Shown here: positions 1 to 8,349 of the stretch, piece after piece
Numbering within the stretch: the stretch's first letter is position 1
Layout of the letters: each line of letters begins with the position of its first letter
Origin: TMED23 sp913054205
Lineage (GTDB): Bacteria > Pseudomonadota > Alphaproteobacteria > Rhodospirillales > UBA2165
DNA length: 31,931 nucleotides
Direction: 5' to 3'
Assembly (NCBI GenBank): GCA_046582495.1
Contig: JAYGEG010000137.1
Span: forward strand, 1 to 31,931
Notes under the pieces: model-generated
Databases searched by the model: none
What the model was told of the DNA's origin: nothing
Seen by the model: only the letters and a program-made list of their open reading frames with translations
Program-made: the position numbers and the translations under genes

Positions 1-3
1 ATT

Positions 4-980
4 ATGAATAGCGTACAGGTTTTATCCTCAAAGTTATTTATTCAGAAATTAATTATGATTTCTGGGGGTTTTTCTATTCACCATTGGATTTCAAACAGCT
101 TCCGCCCAAACAAAATATAAAACCTGGACGGATCCAAATGCACCGGCATCTTCCACCAGCCAACAAAGTTCGGGTGACTTGCAGAAATTAGTGGATGAAC
201 TCAACAAAGCCGTCAACGAGGCCGAACGCGCGCGCGGCTGACCCTAGTTTTCTGAGAGATTTGAAGGATATTGCCCGTCGCTACGACACGCCATGGCGGG
301 TTGATCTTGTAAATGAAAATTTCAGCGATGGCGATTTTACCTCAAACCCAACATGGCAGGCGACTAGTGGGCGTTGGTGGGTCGAGAAAAATTTTGGCCT
401 TAGAGCTGCATTTGAAAAATCAAACGACGCAAATAATTCCAGCCAGCAAAGCAGTGACGATATTGGTAAACAGCTATTGGGAGCAATACTCAATCAGGCA
501 CTCGGCGGCAATCAGCAACGTAGTAGTGGTCGTTCCAGTTCAACAAACAGATCTTCATCCCGCACAGCCATTCATCTTGAACGTTCAATTACCAAAGCCT
601 TTTTCCTCCAGATCGAGTTCACCTCGTGGCGCAAGGAAGGCACTTTTGAAATAGTGACCTATCAGGGCGCGGAACGAAAAATCGGCTACCGATTATTTTA
701 TAAAGGCGGCCAAGCGACTTCCATGGAGTTGGTGAGAGCCACACGCTATGGCACAAATGCCATCCAAAGCCATAGGGAATCTCTAAATCTGGAGGACAAA
801 CGCATTCATGTTTTGGTGTGGAATAGAGACCGCGTTGGCGATATGACGGTGTCTATAGATGGCAACAAATTAATGACTGTAAGAGATCAAAGTTTCAGCG
901 ATCCTTTCAATGGATTATCGCTGATCAATAACGGCGGCGATTACATCATCAGCAAAGTCGTCCTCAAAGGTACAAATTAG
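4..980 (+). pseudogene. Exported beta-sandwich-like protein, split by two small frameshifts
   Basis: Reading from ATG 4 gives a signal-peptide start (MNSVQVLSSKLFIQKLIMISG, with lysines before a hydrophobic stretch). Dropping one G from the G5 run at 64-68 continues it as VFLFTIGFQTASAQ, with a signal peptidase site after ASA. That frame runs to a TGA at 239-241. Adding one CG unit to the (CG)5 tract at about 229-238 joins it in register to the long downstream frame ending at 980. That frame alone could start at ATG 195, but its first residues (MNSTKPSTRPNA) look like out-of-frame translation. The C-terminal two thirds are rich in W, G and alternating hydrophobics (SGRWWVEKNFG, VSIDGNKLMTVRDQ), suggesting a LamG/concanavalin-like fold; a Ser/Asn/Gln-rich linker lies near the middle. 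The exact function is not recognised. The start could lie further upstream, outside the window. Confidence 0.6.
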
Positions 981-991
981 GCCAATTATAG

Positions 992-1079
992 CTCCCTCTC
1001 CCCGCGTGGGAGAGGGTTGGGGTGAGGGGATTATTGAAAATCACCCTCTCCTCGGTCCTCTCCCATCAAGGGAGAGGAA
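992..1079. repeat. REP-like palindromic repeat pair
   Basis: Two hairpins sit back to back between the broken exported-protein gene and typA. In the first, CCCTCTCCC (994-1002) pairs with GGGAGAGGG (1008-1016). In the second, CCTCTCCC (1057-1064) pairs with GGGAGAGG (1070-1077). The intervening GGTTGGGGTGAGGGG and TCACCCTCTCC segments resemble the common intergenic REP-type sequence found in many proteobacteria. It may be transcribed and help end transcription or protect the 3' end of the upstream mRNA. No second copy was seen in this window. Confidence 0.65.
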
Positions 1080-1218
1080 GAATAAAAAGCCTGTTTTTCG
1101 TCAAATAGAGGCTTGTATTCACTAATTTTGACGCTATATACAGTGCTCCGGTGTCGGCACCCTATTGAGCCGCACCTAGAATTTCGAAAATTTTATAGTA
1201 TTTGAAAGTGTTAAGTCG

Positions 1219-3042
1219 ATGGATTTACGCAACATCGCCATTATCGCTCATGTCGATCATAGTAAAACAACGCTGGTAGATTGCCTGCTTAAACAAAGTG
1301 GCATTTTTCGTGAGAACCAACAGGTTCAGGAACGCGCTATGGATTCCAATGAATTGGAACGCGAGCGCGGCATCACGATTTTGGCAAAATGTACTTCGGT
1401 TGAGCATGATGGATCGCGCATCAATATCGTCGACACGCCCGGACACGCTGATTTCGGCGGCGAAGTAGAACGCATACTTAGCATGGTCGATGGCGTCGTC
1501 CTTCTTGTCGATGCTGCGGAAGGCCCAATGCCTCAAACCAAATTCGTTTTAGGCAAAGCCCTTGACCTCGGCCTCCGCCCGATGGTTCTGATCAACAAGG
1601 TCGACCGTCCAGACCAACGCGCCAATGAAGTGCTGGACGAAATTTTTGATCTTTTCGCCGCCATGGATGCAGACGAATACCAACTCGACTTCCCCCATCT
1701 ATATTCGTCGGCCAAACAAGGCTGGGCCGCCGTTGAGCCCGAGGGTCCTAAAGAAAATATGGACCCGCTTTTTGATTTGATCCTCAGCCATGTGCCGGAA
1801 CCAAATGTCGATCCGAATGGCGAGTTTGCAATGCTGGCGACAACGCTTCAGGCAGACCCCTATCTTGGCCGTATTCTCACCGGTAAAATTACCTCTGGTA
1901 AAATTGTTTGCAACATGGCAATCCGCGCGCTCGACCGCGACGGAAATGTTATTGAAGAAGGACGCGCCAGTCAGCTGTTGGCTTTCCGTGGATTGGAGCG
2001 TGTGCCAATCGACCAAGCCGAAGCCGGCGACATTGTTGCAATTGCCGGTTTGGCCAATGCTACTGTGGCCGACACAATCTGCGCACCGAGCGTCACCGAG
2101 GCGATTGATTCTCAGCCGATTGATCCGCCAACTCTTTCAATGGGATTCTCAGTCAACGATTCACCTTTAGCCGGCACTGAAGGCAGCAAAGTAACGTCAC
2201 GCATTATTTTGGACCGCCTGACCAGTGAAGCGGAAGGTAATGTCGCGCTTCATATCACGACAACAAATGATTCTAATTCCTTTGAAGTCGCGGGTCGGGG
2301 CGAACTTCAGCTTGCAGTGCTTATTGAGACCATGCGGCGCGAAGGCTTTGAGTTAACGATCTCGCGTCCCCGCGTTGTCTATCGGGATGATCCCGAAACC
2401 GGCCAGCGTCTGGAGCCGATTGAAGAAGTTGTCATCGACGTCGACGAAGAATATTCCGGCACCGTCGTAGAAAAGCTTTCCGCTCGCAAAGGCGAAATGC
2501 TGGAGATGAAATCTAGTGGAAGCGGCAAACAACGTCTGATCTTCCATGTGCCGTCGCGCGCGCTCATTGGCTATCATGGTGAGTTTCTTACCGATACCCG
2601 CGGCACCGGCATCATGAACCGATTATTCCATGGCTATGCGCCCTATAAAGGCCCAATCGACAGACGCCGAAACGGCACGCTTATTTCACTCGGCGACGGC
2701 AAAGCAATTGCTTACGCGCTCTGGAACCTGGAAGATCGCGGACCGATGTTTATTGACCCGGGCGACAAAGTCTATGCCGGCATGATTATTGGCGAACACA
2801 GCCGAGGCAATGACCTTGAGGTCAATCCGCTTAAAGGCAAGCAGCTCACCAACATCCGCACTTCCAGCAAGGATGAAGCGGTTGCTCTAACGACACCGAT
2901 TGAAATGGGCTTGGACAAAGCGATTGCTTACATCACGGAAGATGAGTTGGTTGAAGTAACACCCAAATCCATTCGTCTGCGCAAACGCTATCTCGATATC
3001 CATGAGCGCAAGCGTCAGAACCGCCAGGCGGAAAGCGCTTAA
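1219..3042 (+). CDS. typA: Ribosome-associated translational GTPase TypA/BipA
   Basis: TypA (BipA) is a ribosome-binding GTPase of the EF-G/LepA superfamily, involved in ribosome assembly and stress adaptation. At 607 residues it has the usual family length. G-box motifs appear in order: G1 AHVDHSKTT (10-18), G2 RGITI (50-54), G3 DTPGH (72-76), G4 NKVD (126-129) and a likely G5 SSAK. The EF-G-like C-terminal half follows, with the TypA hallmark GTGIMNRLFHGY. The oddity is G1: the family has AHVDHGKT, but residue 15 here is Ser (AGT at 1261-1263), so the glycine before the P-loop lysine is missing. Everything else looks intact. The gene stands alone and ends one base before the convergent GST gene. 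No strong Shine-Dalgarno was seen. Confidence 0.95.
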   Translation: MDLRNIAIIAHVDHSKTTLVDCLLKQSGIFRENQQVQERAMDSNELERERGITILAKCTSVEHDGSRINIVDTPGHADFGGEVERILSMVDGVVLLVDAAEGPMPQTKFVLGKALDLGLRPMVLINKVDRPDQRANEVLDEIFDLFAAMDADEYQLDFPHLYSSAKQGWAAVEPEGPKENMDPLFDLILSHVPEPNVDPNGEFAMLATTLQADPYLGRILTGKITSGKIVCNMAIRALDRDGNVIEEGRASQLLAFRGLERVPIDQAEAGDIVAIAGLANATVADTICAPSVTEAIDSQPIDPPTLSMGFSVNDSPLAGTEGSKVTSRIILDRLTSEAEGNVALHITTTNDSNSFEVAGRGELQLAVLIETMRREGFELTISRPRVVYRDDPETGQRLEPIEEVVIDVDEEYSGTVVEKLSARKGEMLEMKSSGSGKQRLIFHVPSRALIGYHGEFLTDTRGTGIMNRLFHGYAPYKGPIDRRRNGTLISLGDGKAIAYALWNLEDRGPMFIDPGDKVYAGMIIGEHSRGNDLEVNPLKGKQLTNIRTSSKDEAVALTTPIEMGLDKAIAYITEDELVEVTPKSIRLRKRYLDIHERKRQNRQAESA

Positions 3043-3043
3043 T

Positions 3044-3844
3044 TTAAAGTTCCAACATTTCCTTCACCCTCGGCCATTCTTTGGCACCGTTTGTTTTGCG
3101 CTTTTCCAGATTGGCGGTCGGTGTGTCTGGAGACATCACGCCGCAGAAATTGGGCCGCGCCTGGATGCGGCCCCACCATTCAGCAACGCGCGGACGGCTT
3201 CCTTCCCACATACCATCGAACGAAAAATGCGACAACCGCAGCATGTAAGGTGTGACGACGACATCGGCGAGTGAGTAGTCTTCTCCCAGCAACCACGGCC
3301 CACCGAAATCTTCCAACGCACCATCTGCGTTGGCGACCATTTTATCCATAATTTTAATCGCGCTCAGGAAATAAGGCGACTCGACTCCGTCATTGTGGAT
3401 GGCGCGCTGTTGTTCTCGCTTGGTCGCGTTCGGTATTTTATTAAAATGGGCTTCTAATTCTTCTGGTGTATTTGCGGCTGCACGTTCATGGCGAATGGAC
3501 ACTGCATAAGTCACTATCGTTGTCATCGGATGGACTTCTTCGTCCATAAACTTCATCCAAAGCCGCATCTGGGCACTTTTCCAGGGATCGCTCGGACGAA
3601 GTCTCGGATCAGCTTGAAGATCCTCGAGGTATTCACAGATCACACTGGATTCGCGAACGACAATACCGTCGTGAATGATTGTTGGCACCACGCTTTTAGG
3701 GTTGAGTTTGACGTAGTCAGGATCGAACTGGTCGCCCTTCTGGAGATTAATCACGACCTCGGAATAATCGAGCCCCTTTTCTTCCAGGACCAGCCTGACT
3801 TTACCAGAACAGGTCGAAAGATAGCTTTGATAGAGCTCAATCAT
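3044..3844 (-). CDS. Glutathione S-transferase family protein
   Basis: The 266-residue product has an N-terminal thioredoxin fold (about 1-80). It carries a Ser/Cys cluster near the start (YLSTCSGKVR, about 8-17), the cis-proline motif VVPTI and the glutathione-binding ESSVICEYLE. An alpha-helical C-terminal domain follows, containing LLGEDYSLADVVVTPYM, the usual GST C-domain N-capping region. GSTs conjugate or isomerise electrophiles with glutathione in the cytosol; the substrate cannot be told from sequence. The start is supported by a purine-rich GGGGGAG upstream on the minus strand. It is convergent with typA, one base apart, and divergent from the MATE gene. A role in aromatic-compound isomerisation is possible given the monooxygenases nearby, but this is speculation. 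Confidence 0.88.
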   Translation of the reverse strand: MIELYQSYLSTCSGKVRLVLEEKGLDYSEVVINLQKGDQFDPDYVKLNPKSVVPTIIHDGIVVRESSVICEYLEDLQADPRLRPSDPWKSAQMRLWMKFMDEEVHPMTTIVTYAVSIRHERAAANTPEELEAHFNKIPNATKREQQRAIHNDGVESPYFLSAIKIMDKMVANADGALEDFGGPWLLGEDYSLADVVVTPYMLRLSHFSFDGMWEGSRPRVAEWWGRIQARPNFCGVMSPDTPTANLEKRKTNGAKEWPRVKEMLEL

Positions 3845-3952
3845 AGGATGTCTCCCCCATATTATTGTGCGGTATCTTACACCGGATATTTTGTGCGGGA
3901 AATATCATATCTGGCGTGCTATCAGCACAGCTTCACAGCAAACTCAATTGAC

Positions 3953-5308
3953 ATGACAGATACCGAGCATTTTTCAACCACAGTAAAACGCCATGCACGC
4001 GATTTAATTCGTCTCGCCGGGCCGACCATTTTGGGGCGCGCCGGTATGATGACGATGATGATCGTTGATTCTGTCATGGTCGGGCACTACTCAGCGCACG
4101 AACTCGCCTATCAAAGTATCGGTTTGGCACCCATGATGTTTTTAATGGTGACCGGCTTTGGGCTTTTGACCGGCACCCTTGTGATGACGGCGTTTCATCT
4201 TGGCGCGAATGAGAATGAAGAATGCGGCGGTGTTTGGCGGCGCTCCATAAGCTATGCCGTAACCATTGGATTGATCGGTGCAATTCTTTCCAGTTTCGGC
4301 GAGGAGTTCCTCTTAATGACCGGTCAAACAGCCGATCTCGCCCGAGGCGGTGGGCGCATAATCGCGATCATCGGCTGGAGCATGCCGCCGATGCTGCTGT
4401 TTGTTGCCAGTACTTATTTCCTGGAAGGCCTTAAACGACCCAAAGTCGGCATGTATATAATGATCATCGGCAATTTTTGTAATGTGGCGCTCAATTGGGT
4501 TTTGGTCTTTGGACATTTTGGCGTGCCGGAATTGGGTGCTCAAGGCTCCGCTTGGGCTACAATTGGCGTTCGCATCATCATGGCAGGCAGTATTTTTTAC
4601 TACGTCTGGAACATGAGCGATCACGAGGAATTTGCCATCCGCAACCACGCCAAAATGTTTTTTGGGGGCGGCTGGCAAGCTTGGTCCAGGCTCCGCGAAG
4701 TTGGCCTCGGAGCGGGTGCCAGCAATGCAATTGAGTCAGGTGCTTTTTCCTCCATGAGCCTGATAGCGGGCTTATTGGGAATTCTGTCGCTGGGCGCCTT
4801 CACGATCGCTTTTAACATGTTGGCTCTGACTTTCATGTTTGCCCTTGGATTGGGCTCCGCCACGGCGGTCTGTGTTGGCAGCGCGCACGGTCACGGCAAC
4901 CGGCGAGACATGGCATTCGCGGGCTGGACGGGCTTGGGCCTAACCATCATAAGCATGGCGGTATTGGGAACCGTTCTGGTCGTCTTAAACAATCAAATTG
5001 CATCTGGCTTTACCAACGATGCGGAATTGGTAATCCGAGCAGCGCCGATGATTGCGTTTATTTCTCTGGTTTTAATCGCCGATGGTGGACAAAGCGTCAT
5101 GGCCCACGCGCTACGCGGCTGCGGTGAAACCTGGGTACCGGCCGCTCTGCATGTCGTCGCTTATTTGGTCATCATGATTCCGCTAGCCTGGTATCTGGCC
5201 CTGCCGGCTGGACACGGTGCCATTGGATTGTTCGAAAGCATTTTGGTTGCCAGCATTGTCTCCGTAATACTGGCGGCAATCCGCTTTTGGTACCTGTCAA
5301 AAAACTAA
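3953..5308 (+). CDS. MATE family multidrug/cation efflux transporter
   Basis: The 451-residue protein is almost wholly hydrophobic, with about twelve membrane segments. Its N-terminus (ARDLIRLAGPTILGRAGMMTMMIVDSVMVGHYS) is the classic MATE opening, and the second half repeats the pattern after a polar loop near residue 230. MATE pumps export cationic drugs or metabolites in exchange for H+ or Na+. ATG 3953 (MTDTEHFS) was chosen because the frame upstream to 3488 lies antisense to the GST gene and reads as non-membrane, His/Cys-rich shadow sequence. No good Shine-Dalgarno precedes it. The 108 bp between the two divergent starts must hold both promoters. It converges with the DksA-like gene 7 bp downstream. 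Confidence 0.92.
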   Translation: MTDTEHFSTTVKRHARDLIRLAGPTILGRAGMMTMMIVDSVMVGHYSAHELAYQSIGLAPMMFLMVTGFGLLTGTLVMTAFHLGANENEECGGVWRRSISYAVTIGLIGAILSSFGEEFLLMTGQTADLARGGGRIIAIIGWSMPPMLLFVASTYFLEGLKRPKVGMYIMIIGNFCNVALNWVLVFGHFGVPELGAQGSAWATIGVRIIMAGSIFYYVWNMSDHEEFAIRNHAKMFFGGGWQAWSRLREVGLGAGASNAIESGAFSSMSLIAGLLGILSLGAFTIAFNMLALTFMFALGLGSATAVCVGSAHGHGNRRDMAFAGWTGLGLTIISMAVLGTVLVVLNNQIASGFTNDAELVIRAAPMIAFISLVLIADGGQSVMAHALRGCGETWVPAALHVVAYLVIMIPLAWYLALPAGHGAIGLFESILVASIVSVILAAIRFWYLSKN

Positions 5309-5315
5309 AAACCGG

Positions 5316-5657
5316 CTAGCTGGCAACACAATCGACGCATAACGGAGCCGCCGGATCGAACTCCAACCGCTTTGGAGAAATATCCTCACCACAATGCGTG
5401 CAATAACCGTATTCGTCGTCTTTTATCCTGAGAAGGGCCGCCCCAATCTTTTTCAACTCAATTTCACGGCGGCGTTCCTGCTCCAACGCCATTTCTTGAA
5501 CCTGTATCGCATCCATGCGCGACAATCGGCCGATCTGAGCTTGGTCGAGCTCAACCGGCTTGCGATCATCTTCGGTCAACTCGACACGTTTAAGAAGCTC
5601 TTTTCGCTGCGCTTCAAGCTGTTTCTTGATTTTCTTTAGATCGATTATTTTTGTCAT
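5316..5657 (-). CDS. TraR/DksA family C4 zinc-finger protein
   Basis: The 113-residue protein has a charged helical, coiled-coil-like N-terminal part (about 5-75) and a C-terminal four-cysteine zinc finger: C86-x2-C89 and C107-x2-C110 within YCTHCGEDISPKRLEFD. This is the DksA/TraR layout. Such proteins bind the RNA polymerase secondary channel and modulate promoter opening, often with ppGpp. It is shorter than canonical DksA (about 150 residues) and resembles the small DksA-like paralogs of alphaproteobacteria. It is divergent from the amidohydrolase gene with about 97 bp between starts. Its target promoters are unknown. Confidence 0.9.
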   Translation of the reverse strand: MTKIIDLKKIKKQLEAQRKELLKRVELTEDDRKPVELDQAQIGRLSRMDAIQVQEMALEQERRREIELKKIGAALLRIKDDEYGYCTHCGEDISPKRLEFDPAAPLCVDCVAS

Positions 5658-5754
5658 AACACCAAAACTTTAGCACAAAAGGGTGTTGTATCCAGCATTC
5701 TTAAATTCTAGTTTGTCGGCATTGAAATTCAAATATTTCGAAGGAATTCTTACT

Positions 5755-6738
5755 ATGACTGTCGTTGATATCCATACCCATATGTTTGGCAACGCTTGGC
5801 TTGAAATGCTGCACAAACATGGCGGCCCGACTTATGGTGCCGGCACGATGGAAGACGGTCGAGACTACCTAATGGAGAAAGGCTCAGCGGCCTGTGCGTT
5901 TGAAAAAGAGGCATTTGACTACGATGCCCGCATTGTCGCGATGGATAAACATGGCATTGATATCGGCATTGTCTCTCTAACCTCGCCAAATGTCTATTGG
6001 GGAGGGGAAGAAGTAAGCGCGAAGACAGCCCAACTCGCCAATGACGAAATGGCCGACGGTCAAACAGCTTATCCCGATCGCATACGCTGGTTTGCGTCCC
6101 TGCCGTTTGAATACCCTGAAAAGGCCATCGCTGAATTAAACCGATCTCTTGAGATCGGGGCTGTCGGCGTCATGGTCACCGCCAACGTAAACGGCAAACA
6201 TTTGATCGATCCGCTTTTTGCACCAATATGGGATGAAATCAATAAACATGCTCTACCTGTTTTAGTTCATCCGACCGCTCCATTTGGCTCCAAAGAAGCC
6301 GAATTCGGAATTGAGCGCATATTGATGCCGAGTGTCGGTTTCATGTTTGACACATCACTTGCGATTGCGCGCATGGCCGTCGACGGATTTTTCGAGACCT
6401 ACCAGGATTTAAAAATCATTGCTTCTCATGGCGGCGGTTACATCCCTTACGTCAACGGTCGTGTTGACATGTTTTTCCAGGTAGAAACTCTTGTCAAAAC
6501 CAAGATCAACAAATTACCGAGCGACTATTTCAGCAGCATTTACTACGACGCAATAGTCTATGATCCAGGTGCACTCAGCCTTTTGATCGATATCGCCGGG
6601 CCAGACAAAGTGATGTTCGGCACCGATTTCCCGATGCCTCAGGATATTCCAAAACTCTACGATATTCTCGATGGTCGACCGCCCGATGAGGTCAAAGCCA
6701 TTAAAGCTGACAACGCTATCAAGCTATTTGGCCTCTAA
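5755..6738 (+). CDS. Amidohydrolase 2 / ACMSD-like metal-dependent hydrolase
   Basis: The 327-residue protein is a TIM-barrel amidohydrolase of the aminocarboxymuconate-semialdehyde decarboxylase group. Metal-site residues are visible: HTH (7-9), H172 in LVHPTAP, H225 in SHGGG and D291 in FGTDFP. This group decarboxylates or hydrolyses aromatic-derived acids using a zinc or similar metal, usually in the cytosol. ATG 5755 was chosen because AAGGA lies about 10 bp upstream and translation from it opens directly with the metal-binding strand; the in-frame extension to 5683 is A/T-rich and untypical. The alpha/beta hydrolase gene follows after 6 bp, so the two are probably co-transcribed and may act in sequence on one compound, such as a ring-cleavage product. 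Confidence 0.88.
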   Translation: MTVVDIHTHMFGNAWLEMLHKHGGPTYGAGTMEDGRDYLMEKGSAACAFEKEAFDYDARIVAMDKHGIDIGIVSLTSPNVYWGGEEVSAKTAQLANDEMADGQTAYPDRIRWFASLPFEYPEKAIAELNRSLEIGAVGVMVTANVNGKHLIDPLFAPIWDEINKHALPVLVHPTAPFGSKEAEFGIERILMPSVGFMFDTSLAIARMAVDGFFETYQDLKIIASHGGGYIPYVNGRVDMFFQVETLVKTKINKLPSDYFSSIYYDAIVYDPGALSLLIDIAGPDKVMFGTDFPMPQDIPKLYDILDGRPPDEVKAIKADNAIKLFGL

Positions 6739-6744
6739 TATTCG

Positions 6745-7536
6745 ATGGATTCGAATACGCAATTTATTGACGTAAATGGCGTCAAATTAGAATGCCTACA
6801 TCTTAATGTTGATGCAGCTCCGGAAAAACCGACCCTCGTTTTTTTGCATGAAGGCCTCGGCTGCGTTGCCTTGTGGCGGGATTTTCCTGAAAATCTTTGC
6901 CAGGCAACCGGTCTCAATGGCTTCATTTATAGTCGCCAGGGGTATGGCAGTTCTGATCCGATACCTCTGCCTCGGCCCGTCGATTTTATGCATCATGAAG
7001 GGCTGAATGTCGTCTCGCCGGTTTTGGATGCGGCAGGCATCAATAATGCGATGTTGATTGGTCATAGCGATGGCGGCTCGATTTCCATCATTCATGCGGG
7101 CAGAGTCAAAGACCCCCGCGTCAAAGCCATCAGCCTGATTGCCGCCCATGTGATGAATGAAGAACTGACCGTCAAAAGCATTGAAGAAGCCAAAATTGCC
7201 TTTGAGACAACCAACCTCCGCGATCGGCTCACCAAATATCACGGCGACAATGTCGAATGTGCATTTTGGGGCTGGAATGGTGTTTGGCTAAATCCAGATT
7301 TCTGGCAGTGGAACATTGAAGAGTTTTTGCCAGGTATTGATGTTCCGACCTTGGTTATACAGGGCGTCGATGATCAATATGGCACTGACGCCCAGATTAA
7401 GGCAATAGAATCTGGACTAACCTGCCTCACCGAAACCGTGATGATCGACGGCGCCAATCATTCACCTCATCTCGAGCAACAAGAGGCGACTGTCACAGCG
7501 ATAACAAAGTTTATTGGTAGGCATCTGAATATTTAA
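6745..7536 (+). CDS. Alpha/beta hydrolase
   Basis: The 263-residue product has the alpha/beta-hydrolase core. The oxyanion region is LHEGLG (34-39), the nucleophile elbow GHSDGG puts the serine at 108, a likely catalytic acid lies at D209/D210 in GVDDQYG, and the histidine is H239 in GANHSPH. Members cleave esters, thioesters or C-C bonds of ring-fission products. It lies 6 bp after the amidohydrolase and is probably translated from the same mRNA; no separate Shine-Dalgarno is evident before ATG 6745. Pairing with an ACMSD-like enzyme fits a ring-cleavage (meta-pathway-like) role, but the substrate is not determinable. Confidence 0.88.
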   Translation: MDSNTQFIDVNGVKLECLHLNVDAAPEKPTLVFLHEGLGCVALWRDFPENLCQATGLNGFIYSRQGYGSSDPIPLPRPVDFMHHEGLNVVSPVLDAAGINNAMLIGHSDGGSISIIHAGRVKDPRVKAISLIAAHVMNEELTVKSIEEAKIAFETTNLRDRLTKYHGDNVECAFWGWNGVWLNPDFWQWNIEEFLPGIDVPTLVIQGVDDQYGTDAQIKAIESGLTCLTETVMIDGANHSPHLEQQEATVTAITKFIGRHLNI

Positions 7537-7612
7537 AGACATGAAAATGATTGTTAAATACTTCTCAATCAACTTCGTTTAGCGTGTCACCTTTAAAGGG
7601 AGTTTTATTCGT

Positions 7613-8302
7613 TTGACCAAAATCAGTGTCATCATTCCGGCCTACAATGAAGAAGCAACAATTGTTGAGATACTTCAAGCCGTGGCTGCACAAAGTATTG
7701 ACGGATTTGATTTTGAGGTGATTGTAATCGATGACGCCTCTTCTGACTCAACGCCGAAGCTATTGGTGGAAAATTCTGATCTCTACGACAGATTACTTAC
7801 TTTGCCCCAAAATGGCGGAAAAGGCGCAGCAGTAAAATTGGGACTCGCGCATGCTTCCGGAGATTATTGTTTGTTTCAAGATGCCGATTTGGAATACAGC
7901 CCGGAAGACTATGGTCAATTGTTGTTACCAATCATAGAATTCTCGGCAGATGTTGTTATGGGCAGTCGATTTTCCGCGCCGCCTTATACCCGCGTTCATT
8001 ATTTCTGGCACAAAATAGGTAACCGTCTAATCACGCTGGTGTTCAATATTTTAAACAACACAACATTTACAGATATTTATAGCTGTTATCTGATTTATCG
8101 CCGCGACCTGTTCGATGCAAAAGAATTGGTCACAGACGGTTGGGGCCAGCACGCGGAAGTTTTATCGCGCGCCCTAAAAAAAGCCCAAATAATTTATGAA
8201 GTCCCGATAGGGTATCGCGGCCGCGGGTATGGAGAAGGCAAAAAAATTAAAGCGACCGACACATTTGCCGTACTATGGGCCATATTTCGGTTTCGATTCT
8301 AA
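7613..8302 (+). CDS. Glycosyltransferase family 2 (dolichyl-phosphate-mannose-synthase-like)
   Basis: The 229-residue protein opens with SVIIPAYNEE (5-14) and has the nucleotide-sugar/metal motif DAD (90-92) in FQDADLEYSP, as in GT-A-fold family 2 enzymes. There is no C-terminal membrane domain, so it resembles soluble polyprenyl-phosphate glycosyl synthases. It probably transfers a sugar from a nucleotide donor to a polyprenyl phosphate. The start is TTG 7613, supported by AAAGGGAG about 10 bp upstream and the immediate TKISVIIPAYN start of the fold. It precedes a GT39-like membrane transferase by 47 bp. The pair could make a lipid-linked sugar and then use it on the outer face of the inner membrane, as in ArnC/ArnT-type systems. 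Confidence 0.88.
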   Translation: MTKISVIIPAYNEEATIVEILQAVAAQSIDGFDFEVIVIDDASSDSTPKLLVENSDLYDRLLTLPQNGGKGAAVKLGLAHASGDYCLFQDADLEYSPEDYGQLLLPIIEFSADVVMGSRFSAPPYTRVHYFWHKIGNRLITLVFNILNNTTFTDIYSCYLIYRRDLFDAKELVTDGWGQHAEVLSRALKKAQIIYEVPIGYRGRGYGEGKKIKATDTFAVLWAIFRFRF

Positions 8303-8349
8303 AGATATAGCCGATCTTTTTCACCTAACCTAAGAATGAGAAGACTTCG

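Noticed and set aside
1141..1199. Candidate sigma-70 promoter for typA (TATAGT at 1194-1199)
   Set aside because: No -35 hexamer was found at an acceptable distance; the nearest TTGAGC is 23 bp away.
3488..3952. N-terminal extension of the MATE frame
   Set aside because: It lies antisense to the GST gene and reads as His/Cys-rich, non-membrane sequence; MATE homology begins just after ATG 3953.
8301..8321. Weak hairpin AAAGAT/ATCTTT after the GT2 gene
   Set aside because: Only 6 A/T-rich pairs and a short T-run; the next gene lies 47 bp on and is probably co-transcribed.
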